DNA of 64,000 bases from contig JAGVSM010000894.1 in the NCBI GenBank assembly GCA_022494885.1, positions 1-64,000 of the forward strand. The letters run 5' to 3'. How positions within the stretch are numbered: position 1 is the stretch's first letter; each line of letters opens with the position of its first letter. The translations under genes were made by a program, and so were the position numbers. Source of the stretch: Micrasema longulum. Its lineage: Eukaryota; Arthropoda; Insecta; Trichoptera; Brachycentridae. A model generated the notes under the pieces. It saw only the letters and a program-made list of their open reading frames with translations, had not been told where the DNA came from and did no database searches. This document shows positions 10,704 through 22,600 of the stretch, in pieces.

Positions 10704-12851
10704 TTTGCAAAGGAAATAACTTATTTAACTTTCAACAGCAAAGAAAAGTTGGGCACCTTCAAGTAGTAATAACTTTGGTTTTCCCTCCTTAAGTGAAAAT
10801 TTTTCAATTTTCATAAAAAAGCTTTTGATAGGCTAAAAAAAATTTTCACCAACCAATTAGCTTTAAGAATCTTATTCCATTTTCAAAATACTGTTAGGCT
10901 ATCGAGATAAAATTCCGATTATTGTTTATGAAGTAGGTAGGTACTTTGGTTAAAACCAACATTTTCTCGTATTTGAAAAATAGATTATTTTGGAAAATAA
11001 TTCATTATCAATTTAGTGTTGCCAGCTCCACCGCAAACATTTCTCTAAGATTTGGTTTTAAAATTTTGGAAGCACAAAATTAGTACTTTAAAAAAATACA
11101 AACTGCATACCTACAATAAAAATTTAATACATTGAAAGAATAATAAATGAATATGATGTTAAAAAAATATATGCATAAAAGTATTATTTTACATAAGATA
11201 CTTGAAAATATTTTTCAGAACTATCAGAATTGATTGAATTTTTGTAGATTATTTCTCTTAATTTACATATCATATGTAGTTTGTTTTAAAATAAAATTAT
11301 TATAACTACTTCACTTGGGGGTTTTTCTTAAAATGAGAATCCAAATAATTTTGATTTGAATGGCATTTTATTTGTTTGTTCATTGTTGTATTGAACTATT
11401 AATGTTTAAAAATACACAACATTTGCTAGGAGCAGATGTTTTTTTATTTATTACCTTTTACAAGATTAATCGTATTCATTCAAGCCGAGCTGAGCAAAAA
11501 AAAACCTACAAATTCGAAAAATGTAACATGATATAATAATATAAAATAAAAACAATTTAGGGTTTCATTCATTTTATTTTTCAAAACCAATATTTTACAC
11601 CTACTAACAAAACATTTGAAAACAAACTCTAGTTTGAACGTTATAAGAAAACAATTATCTTTTATAAATTAAACACAAATAGCTCCAAATATCAATGTGT
11701 TTTTGATAAAATAAAAAATATGTGCAAGATATTAAAATAAATTTTTAAAAGTTAAATTTTTTCACAACAATTAAAAATACAGACTTTTTTATCGACATAA
11801 TTCTTTTTTTTTTACAGAATTGTTATTGAAAAATATTTATTTTAGCAACATGACTTTCACTTATAAACAATAATGATTACCTATATTATACAAAATCTAT
11901 TCAAATTAAAATATACTAAATATAATAGACTAACTACTACTCATACATTATACTATTCATTCATTTCCAAATGTATTTAAAAAATAAATGCTTTTTTAAT
12001 TTGTTAAGTACAAAAGCAACCAAGCAAAAATATTTTAATGTCTAAGAATTCGGTAAAAAAACACTAGTATTTAAAAAGTTTTAAAAAATATTTTGTAAAG
12101 AAAAAAAAATAATATTTGTGCCTTTAATGATCAGAGTGAAAATGAGAGTCCCCATTTTTGCTTTAACCCTCAAAAAAAGGATGCCTTAACTTACATATCT
12201 ATACGTTTACACTAAAAAATATAAATTACTATATTTTTTCTGTTGAAGCACAAAATATAAATAAGATTAAGTCTTTTGAAGAAACTTGTCAAGATGTAAG
12301 CAAAGAGATCTAATTTAAAAAAACATTTGTGTGTTATATCAGCAATTTTTCTCTCGACACAAAGCCGGTAATTTGCCGGTTTGTCTTAATATTTTTTCAT
12401 CAAAATACACTCATGAAAATAATGTAAAATAATAGGATCTTTTCACGATTTTTATTATCATTTTTAAATAAGAAAAAAATTACAATGGTAATGGTTTTAT
12501 TATTTTTTTCATGCAACATCCGATAAACTTTCTGCAACGGTTTAAAATATGCATATTTTGATTTACCTGAAAAAAGGTCATTTCGTGCCCTGGCGAACGG
12601 CACATGTTATGTTATGCACCATATTTGTACGCAAGTTTTTCTTAGAAGCACAGTCAGCAGGCATGGCGTGTGACGTCAAAGTGGCGTGAAGCCGACTATG
12701 AGCCATTTTGCACGTGCTTGTTTTAAACCCGAAACTTATGAATGAAAACATGTTTTTTATATATTGATTGTTATATCATCAGAAATGTAAAAATCCGTTC
12801 TAAATATTTCATATCTTTTTTTTTTACGTTTTTCGATCTTTCAACGGAATA
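10704..12851. other. spacer between kleisin start and mesh 3' end; no gene seen
   Basis: AT-rich DNA with no frame or splice-linked exon that I trust. The short motif 'cacaaagccggtaatttgccgg' near 12358 also occurs near 5790-5860, suggesting an old repeat. The kleisin promoter should lie in the first few hundred bases; no clear core element could be assigned. Confidence 0.5.
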
Positions 12852-13406
12852 CTAGTCTTTTAAAATATAGCTTGATTAGAATAACAGCTGTCGAACTAAT
12901 GTCATTAGTGATGGGAAATTACTGATCACTGATCACTGATCAAATCGATTTTATCAGTTTTTTCATGCAACCATGAAACTCTGTTTCTGAAATTGATATA
13001 AAAACGCAAAAACAAGCCTATTATAGTGTGTTTAAGACAATTATTCACTAAAAAATAAGACATATATACTTTTTTTTATGAACAACATCAAATGAATTAT
13101 TTTTTTATTCGATCAATTTACATTGATCAATTTGCCTCATCTCTAATGTTTCGGAAAATGATGTAACCTTGTAAGAACGTCGTTAATAATTATGTTTATT
13201 TTAGTTTTTTTTTAGTTTTAAAGCTGATTTTATATATTTATGTTGATTTATGTGTCAAGCATTGTATAAAAAAAATAAATTAACACGCCAGATACGAATG
13301 ATTTTTCATGTGTCAATATAAGTAACTCCTTAGATGTTACTACAAAGTTATATCATCACTTTTTCTGACAAATGTCATTCTAATCAAGCTATATTTTAAG
13401 GACTAT
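12852..13406. mobile_element. ~555-bp non-autonomous TIR element, copy 1
   Basis: Ends carry inverted repeats: CTAGTCTTTTAAAATATAGC on the left, GCTATATTTTAAGGACTATA on the right, flanked by TA-like bases. Copy 2 at 51979-52542 is inverted relative to it. The interior shares 'tgatcactgatcactgatc' and 'gatcaatttacattgatcaa' with copy 2 and has no coding frame. It lies just beyond the stop of the mesh short isoform, so it may form part of its 3' UTR. Confidence 0.75.
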
Positions 13407-13574
13407 AATCAACAATTTGTGAAAATACCCTATTCTTTCAAATTCGTATTTCCATAAAAAAAATAATGATTGCCATGTGAAATTATTCGTAGTGGAATGG
13501 GTTAAATATCTTTAATTATGTTAAAATATGAATTTGAACTGAAGTTTGACCGGTAGTAACCGGTTTACATTAAA

Positions 13575-13671
13575 TTATTGTGTTTCTGATTCGGAATTCC
13601 TTTTGTAAGGAATGCTGTCATCATCTTCTTCTCGAAAAGTTGATGCCGCCGTAAGATCTGCCTGGCGATTT
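13575..13671 (-). CDS. mesh: mesh exon 19b: C-terminus of short isoform
   Basis: Completes a split AG|A codon, then [28 protein letters not shown] and the stop TAA at 13577-13575. Acceptor is TTTCAG after a 228-bp intron. The phase match and open frame to a stop support it as the true last exon of this ending. Confidence 0.85.
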
Positions 13672-16600
13672 CTGAAATTGTACAATAAAATCATAAAAAA
13701 TTAGTTGAAGCAATGCAATTTAGGGTTGAAATTGTTGGAACAGAATTTTATTAATTGAATCGAAATTCAGTGGACGTTTTGAAAAATGTTATGGACGATA
13801 AGACACATCGGACCATAAGACGCACCTTAATTTTTAGCTGAATTTTCAGAATTAAAAGTGCATCTTATAATCCAAAATATACGGCAATAGGATTTTTACC
13901 TGGCCAATGCGAGGTTATCATTCTCCTCATCTTGCTTTCTTTTCTTCACGAGGCGGTAAACAACACAGACCAGGACCAATATTATGGGGATTATAATCGC
14001 TAGAATTATTCCCCAAGTCACTCCCGCCCATCGAGATGAATACTCTTGATGTCCTGAGGAAATGAACATGAGGATTAAAAAAATATCGAGTCCGTTAATG
14101 TACGTATGCAAGAACTGAATTTAGTTTTCAAATATAATATTTAAATGGTACACGGCAATAACAGGCTCAATAACAAATAACAAATTTTACAGGAGAGCAA
14201 GAAGAAAAATAATCTAATCTTTTTTGGGGTACGATTATCATGCATTCTGTGCACATGGCCCAACCATTGTAATCGTATTTTTATGAATTGCGCAATATTG
14301 AGTTCTTCTCTTCCACACTCCGTTTTGGTTAACAGCACCAAATTTCTTCCGTAATATTTTTCTTTCATATACTAATACCATGTTTTCATCTCTTTTGGTC
14401 ATAACCCAGCATTCTGCACCATATGCAATGACCGGACTGAGGAGAGTTTTGTAAATAATGGTCTTAGTTTTTCTAAAGAGCAATTTGTATCCCAGATGTT
14501 CAAACAAGCCATAACACATAAATATTTAAAGAAATTTGTAAGACTCTAGATTCATATATTTAATAAAGCAGGTTTTCAATTAATGTAATTTATATTTTTA
14601 CATACAATTGCAGAAAAAAATAAACAAAATATGTACTTTATATTTTTTTTAAAAACTCTTTTCTTCAACTGACAAAAATAAGCTCGTTGCAGAAATTGTC
14701 GCATTTTGCCTATTTTTTTCCAGCTGTGACCCCATATTTATTTGCTACAATTGATAAGACAGAGAGTCACATTTTGCTAGATTTAAATATTTCATTTTAT
14801 TGAACTCATTCGGGAGAAAAAAATTACATTATATGGAAAATTGAAAAAATTCAGTGGGTTTTAGCCGTGTACCCTCCATTTAAGAACACTCAGTTCAACA
14901 ACGACGAGAAATTGGATACAAAAATGTTTTTTTTACACGCGGTAAAAATTAAAGCATTTAATTGTATTGTTTGTATTAATTGTTTCTCAAAAATGTAAAA
15001 AAAATAAGAATAAAAATTATTTTAATCAAAATGAACTACGTCACGAGTTCCTCCGAATCAACCAATGATAGAGTTTTGAGAAAGATTTACATTTGCGGGA
15101 AACTAGCTCACCAACCAATATAACTTTACGAAGAGAATTTGTGGCTACACAGGCGGAGTAATTTCAAAACTACAAAACTTTGAAAAAATCATAGCTCTGA
15201 TAATACGTTACATTATTTTCTTTAATGAGCTTAATTTGATTATGTGTAGACTTATATTATAAAATGATTTGCTACAAGAAAACATTTTATAATCTACTAC
15301 ATTTTTTTATTCTATTTCAATACATTTCTTATACAGATTTTTCTTAAAATGTAATAGATTTCTCTGGAATACATAGGGTCTGCCTAACTAGGTAAAACCT
15401 GTTTTAAGTCAGACATTTTTATTTGCAAAAAAAGAAAACTTATGCATTACTGTTAATTTTTAACGAACACTGGGTCTCGAACTGATAATAATTCATTTTT
15501 ATGTACAATGCATATAGAAAAGAACAAAGCTAAAATAAGAAATTCACATAACTAAGATATGATAGAATAGCAAAATAAGTTTATTTTGTGAAATTTATTT
15601 AATTATTTTCTGTTTAGATAAGCTGTGAGTGACTATGTAGGTAATTTCAACATAGATATGGGTTGTCAGGAGAATAAACAAAGCAAAGAAATAAATAAGT
15701 GAATAATCAATAAACTCACCTTTACGGAGTGATGGAATATTATCACACCTGACACCATTTTATACAGCTGTTTGTTTAGAACTATGAACAATTACAGGGT
15801 TGCCAAATCACCACACATTTTATTATTAATTAAAATACTTGTGCTGTTGTGATTCTTTACCACCACAACTGGCCAAGAGGCATAATTTTTGGTGAATCAC
15901 GCCACAAACACACAAACCACTGTGATCTCGCTGGGAACTAAACCTGAATAACTCAGCGCGTGAGTCAACCGTTTTAATAATTACACCACAGAAACCATCA
16001 AATTAATATTCAATATTTTGATTTCTGTGTTTTAATAGTTCCAAAACTTGTCTTGAATAACTGCGTCAAGTCACCCTCAAGGAAAAACTAATCAACTTGG
16101 CAGTTAATATATTTTATTTGTTATTAAATTACAATTAATTTGGCCAGATGAATCTCACCCACATCAGTAAAGGTTTCAGCTCTTTTACTTCACAAAAGTC
16201 AACAGATGAAAAAGTTGAGGAAATGTGGATGTGTAAAGTGGCCACATAAATCAGCCGCATTCCATTCCCAAAAATGTTTTCCCTCTCTGTTGCAAAGAAT
16301 TTCTCCCTAGCGAGTGAAATCCAGCCATGTCTACAAAACGTTTTAACACACTAAAAATATTGACCAATACAATAACTTTACAAAAATAGTTAGAGGTGGC
16401 TACGAAATATTTTTTTAACTATTTTTACAAACGGCTTTTTATGAACAACATATTAAATTAAGATGTAAAGAAAAAGATAAGGTACAATGATTTACAGATA
16501 ATAACTATTTGCGATTTTTCGTAAATATATTTTGTAATAGTGTTTGGCAACCCTGACATAGACAGATAAGGAATAAAAATGTGGATTGGAATTTTTCTGT

Positions 16601-19600
16601 GATAAATTAAATAAAACTCTAGTATTTATGAAAAAATTCCATTCCACATTTCGTATTCGAGTCTAAAGAACATTTATAATCTAAAAACTAAGTCTCACGG
16701 GTGGTTATAATACCGATATTTGCACTCATGTCCTTTTTATACGCTGCGGAATAGAAATTTTTCCTAAATACGACCATTATAGTTTTATAATTAAATTTAT
16801 TATATAATTGTACATTTTTTTATTTGAGGTACATGTATTTCTAACCACAAAAGACAGCAAAGTGACCTAACATTTTTTTATAAGCATTTAATCATAAAAG
16901 AGAAAAAAAATGCAACACCGCAAGTATTAAGTTCCTACTCTCGCAATAATTCAAACTGTATTCAATTTTTAAATTTTTTATTTTTCAAAAAACAAAAGAA
17001 ATACAAATATTTGTTTACTTTTGACACCCGTTAGTATTTGCAATTGTTATATTTTTACCCGAATATTAATTATAAGGCTATCTTACACTATGTTCTTTAT
17101 CAATAACATATCTTTAATAAGCTCTAAATAAAAATACGATCATATTTTTATAAGTAAAAAAATTAACACTAAAAATATATATTTTTACTATTTTTTTTAT
17201 TTTAAGCGAGCAGCTTAAAGCTAATACTATATATATTTTAATTAAAGTTAGTTGTTGGCGCACTTTAACTTTTCCAAAACAAACCTAGTCTATTTTTGAA
17301 GTTAATGAGACTGCACGTTTAGACCAGTTCTTGTGGCAACTTATTCCAACCATCAACAACCCCATTGCTCAGGTTTAGATAGAATCTGGTTTTCACCAGC
17401 CTGAGACTGTGGCCTCAAAGACAATATTTTTTTTTGAAGTGGATTGTTACATTGATATTAAAAAACTATATTTGAAATAAGCTAGATCAATACTAAATTC
17501 ATTTAAAAATTATCATGTAAATATTATATACATACGTACTACTTAAATTCTAAATGGTTTTGAACATTGTTTATGGGTAAGTTATACCATAGTGGTCCTG
17601 CTGCTAAATGTTTCGATTTCATCGGGAGGTGAAACGCCCTGTTGGTTCGGATTTTCATCGTACAAAGCATTGATAGACTTTCCCTTCTTTACTGGAAGAG
17701 CAAAAGTGCCTAATTTATTTGGAGGAGCACTATTCGGCTCTTCAGAAATGGGGTTGATAAATTTATTCGGGTAATAGGCTTGCTTGGGACTGGTCCCATA
17801 AATGGGACTTGTGGATGGACTGTAAGGATCAGAGTTGGAAGGGCTATAGACGGAAGATACCGGGCTGTACTGATCTTCGTATTTAGGGCTATATGGTACG
17901 TATTGAGGCGTAATGCTTTTGTCCGCGGTCGAGTAACCAGAATCAGCGATTCGTTGAGCCCTGCGGCCTAGCTGTTTAGGTTTGCCCTGACTGATGTACT
18001 GTATATCTTTAGCCGGTTTAGTGAGAGTACCGCTTGTCATATCACTGCCTTCGTTCGAGCCCGAAGACGCGGCATCTTCTTCTTCGAGATCCCAAAGCTT
18101 CGGAGGGAATTCCGAATTGGGATGACCTATTAACGGTTCGTTCGTTCGGTAGATCTGTTCGTAACTACGTCGTTTTTTAGGGAGCGCTGTTAAATCGGAC
18201 GCATCACTTCTATTGGAATCTACGGAGCCGAAATTAGGATTGAGATCGGGTGCGCTTTTAAACGTGTGGAAAGTCTTTTCAATGGGTTCATCTGTGGGAG
18301 AATCCATCGGAGACGGAGGTTCGTAAACATCTCTAAAGTTTTTTAGATCTTTGTCTAAGCTAGGTTCACTTTGCTGTCTCAGGTAGGGGTCTCTTTTAGG
18401 GGGATCGCTTCCCATGGTGTCCGTTAGATTTCCCATGGATTGCGATCGGAGGTTGGCGCGGGAGTTGGAAAGGGAGCGTGGTTCGAACTTCTTGAAGTTC
18501 CAAGCCGATTGCTCGTTTTGTCTGCTTCTCTTGATGCAGCAGAACCACAAGCAACCGAGGATGAGTAATATCGGTATCATGACGGCCATTATGATACCAC
18601 CCGTGAGACCGTACTGTCGGGAAGAGTATTCCTGATTCCCTGTTCGTAATAAAGTAGTGTTTTTAAATATAAAAATATAATGGAAAGGTAAAATCAAGCA
18701 TTCTGTTAGGTGTTACAATTGAGTAGCCCATTATTAATGTTCGACTTGTCCATCTTGCTTTTTTTGAGATATTCACAAAAAATATTTATAGATGTCTGCA
18801 TTAAAAAAAAAAAAAACTCCAATTAAATATAGTGTTTACAAAAAACACAACATTACTAATAAGTTTTTGTAAATTTATAATGCATGTTCATTATTCATCC
18901 TCGTTGAAGGGAAAATCACTAACAAATACAAATTAAAGGAGCATTATTAATATATAAATAAGCATTTTTAAGAATAAAAATGTTTCGTGATTAAACTTTG
19001 CGGCATTGAAAAGTAAACAATGCAAAAATGGTCAGTGAATAAAGAGTTTTTAATATTAAAAAATCCAAATTTTATACTTTTGTCAGTGTCATGTTTATTG
19101 TAAATATTAATATTTTGATCACGGCCTTTTACAAGTTCGCAGATTTTAATTTTGGTATCAAATTTTATGAATATTTAATTATAAAAATATTTTTGTTGAA
19201 AAATAAATCTTCGAAGATATGACAAAAAAAGCCGCATATTTCTGGGAGAAGGAATGACAGGAAACAGAGTGCTCAAGAAAGTCAATATTTAGTTATTTAT
19301 GAGACAAACCAAAAATCTATGGTTCAGGTCCACTTTTAATTAGACAATCACACGTTACAATTTATTATTTTAATTTTAAGCGAACAGATTAAAGCTGATA
19401 TGGTCAAATCTATTTATCGAAAGTTAGTTTTGTGCGTATTTTAACTTTTACAAAACAAATCTATACCATATTTTGAGTTGTTTAGACTACACGTTGGGAC
19501 TAGTTCTTGTGGCAGCTTATTCCAACCATTAACAACCCTATTGGTCATGAAATGCTTCCGTGGTTTCAGGTTGAATCTGGTTTTCTCCAGCGGGTGGCCT

Positions 19601-22600
19601 CGAAGTCGAGCATCTTGATTTAATTTGAACATGGAACCCAAATTTGGGCAGCTTTAGTGACTATTGAGTATTTAATATCTCTATCGAGTCACCCCTTTCT
19701 CGCCGCTTCTGCTGCATTGAAACTGAGAGTTTCAAGTCTGGAAGAGTATCAATTCCTGGGAGCATCAATTCAAATTAAACGTTGATAATAAAAATAGTAG
19801 TGACTTACTCAAGCATTCGGTGTACCCATAAACTGGTACGTCCCACCTTCCTTCCGGAAGGCACTGCCTTCTTTGGTCTCCGACGAGGACAAAGTTCTCG
19901 TTACACTCGAAGGTCACCTTGGTACCAGGCACAAAGAAGAAGTTAGTCTTGCGACCAAAGCGCGGAGTCTCCAGCACTCCGCAGCTGATGATGCGTTTAG
20001 AGTTTGTTTCTTTTATGTTGATCTGAAAACGATATTTTGTTTTAAAAACACTTTTTTTTAACTGAGCAGCAGCTGATGGGCATAAGGCACTGCACTAGTT
20101 AGCCATTGCGACTCCCATAATGTGAGGGCTAAGACCCTTGCCTCACATACTGGAGCTCCGGGTTCAATTCCAGGCAAAAACGCAAAACAATAATACATTT
20201 GTTCCAAGCCTACGTGTTCTATACTGTAATTCACCACTGTGATTTAGTCTTGCCGAATGGAGCTTCTTGCTACTATCTGCCAGGTCGGATATACAGATCA
20301 AGCAGCTTCCAAAAGAATTTCGAGGCTTTTAAAAAGTTTTGTAATCATTTCGGCGAATTGATAATGCCTAATCTTTTTAATCACAGTCAGTGAAGAATTC
20401 ACTTTCCTCAATCCAATGAAGTGCATGTAATGTATTTCTGGATTACCTCCTCTAAGCACAAATATGCCAAGGCTGCCAGAGAGCGCCCTCGGGCAGCTTT
20501 TCTCATTTGGCAATGAGCAATTTTTTATGTATGAGGGCAGCATTAAGAAGACTTAAGTCCTCAGATGAGGTGTGAAGTGTGTGGTGGACGAACTGTAATT
20601 GAGTCACTCGACAAGGTAAAAATAAAGTAAATAATAATTACACCCTGTAGGCATTAGTATGTCTGAGAATATCAGAACAATATCATATACAACATTCTAA
20701 AACAAGACAAGGACAGTCGAGACTAATAAATCAGGGACTGAAATTTTACAATAAACTACCAGACAAAACTAAACAAAAGACTCTATTACAAAACAAACTT
20801 TTACAAAAGATGTTTAAAATATTATCATTAACAATGGAGTACGAATTTTAAAAAGAAATAATTTTGTTAAGTTAATGTAATCTGTAAAGGTTTATAAATA
20901 AAATTTTAAAATTTATTTTTTTATTAATAAAATATATTTTTTTCTTTCATCTGCCTCTGATAATGCATAGGGAACTGCAACACCTGCAGTGCGTTACTGA
21001 ACGAAAGTGTGGCTAGCACATAATTAGTGTGTAAATTATGTGCTAGCAACGCTTTCTCTTCCCCCTACAGCAATCACACTACAGTTGCAACTTACATATC
21101 TTGATCTTTGTTACATAAAAGCATGATAACCAGGGAAACTATGAAAAAAAAAAAAAAAAAAAAAAACTATTTTATATTGCTAAGAATCAACCCATAACGG
21201 AAGATTAATTTTGCGGTGAAAGTAAATTTTTCAATCGATTCCGGGAGGGTAACAAACCATCTGCATTTAAAAATAAATTATACCAACATAAAAAGCAAAT
21301 TAATTAGATAAAGAAGATACGGGCATATTCGATAATAGCTGCCAGTCTTTCTGTGTATGTAGTAATAATGCATACACAATAAATGTTTAAAAATATAACA
21401 TACCACAGAATCATAGTAGTTCTTAGTAAAATGTGCCATATCTCTGTTGAGGGACATCCCGTAATCATATCGACATTGGTATGACTCCCCACATAGTTCT
21501 GTCGCTCTGTTTATGTCCACAGTTCTGGAAAAATAAGAAAATTTAAATAGCATTTATTACATAACATATTTAGTGTTTGATATGCATTTCAGAGATGAAG
21601 ATCGAGAAGGAAATGTGGACATTTCTGAATAAAAAGTTAAAAGGACTAGAGAGCATACTTAAGAATAGGTCTCATACATCTAAGTATAAATACAGTCGAA
21701 CTTGGTTATTACAAGGGAGACAGGACCGACTGAATTTGTTCGTTATAAGTATTACTCGTTATATCAGAGGAAGGTTTTTTAAATCCAATTGCCATTGCAT
21801 ATTGTCACTGTTGAAATTTTAATAAATGCTTACAAACACCACTTTCTAAATTTCAATTGCAGTTAAATAAACATTTGTATTTTTTAACAATGTTGACACT
21901 GTGGATAAAGATATAGAAAACTTTTTGCGCACTTCAACATTTTTCTCGCAATGTTTTACAAATAATTGCTAATTTTTCACAAATTGAAACACTTCTGCTT
22001 GTTAGTAGTCATGTTTACAATTCAAGGGTTAGTTTTTAACTTATCTGACATCACCCACTAGTAATATTCATTATGCATAGAACATAAAAAAATAGTAAGA
22101 ACATTATTAAAAAAACCCCCGAAACAATGATGTCATTCATAAATAACAAAAGAAGTATAATTTTAATGAGGTGCCAAGCCCGTTCTTACTAAGTTCACAA
22201 AGCGTTGAATTTTTACCCGCAATTTCAACCATATGTGTGATACTTTGTCAATGTTGTCGGCAAAAACTCCAATCAGGTACTTAGACGCTTACATAGTGTC
22301 ATTAACGTGAACCGATCCCAATGCCCAGCGGCATCGGTACTAAGTTAGTCCCCCATTCAGATTTTATAACTTAGGTTCTTATTTTGAAAATTGTTTTTAA
22401 ACGATTGAAGAGTTTTTGCTCAACTGTAGACAATATTTTTGTTCGGTATGTCTGAGAAGAAGCTCGTTATAAAAGTGAATATATGTTTGGAGAAAAACAC
22501 AAACTAAAATGTCAACTAATATTGCCTCATTATATCAAACATCTCGCTATTTCCGTGATCGTTATAACCAAGTTTGACTGTACGTTGAAATTCTTTTATT

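Noticed and set aside
13568..18697. Idea that exons 13575-14053 belong to a separate gene
   Set aside because: Exon 18b has no start codon and begins with the same QEYSSR motif and phase as mesh exon 18a, so it is better explained as an alternative mesh ending.
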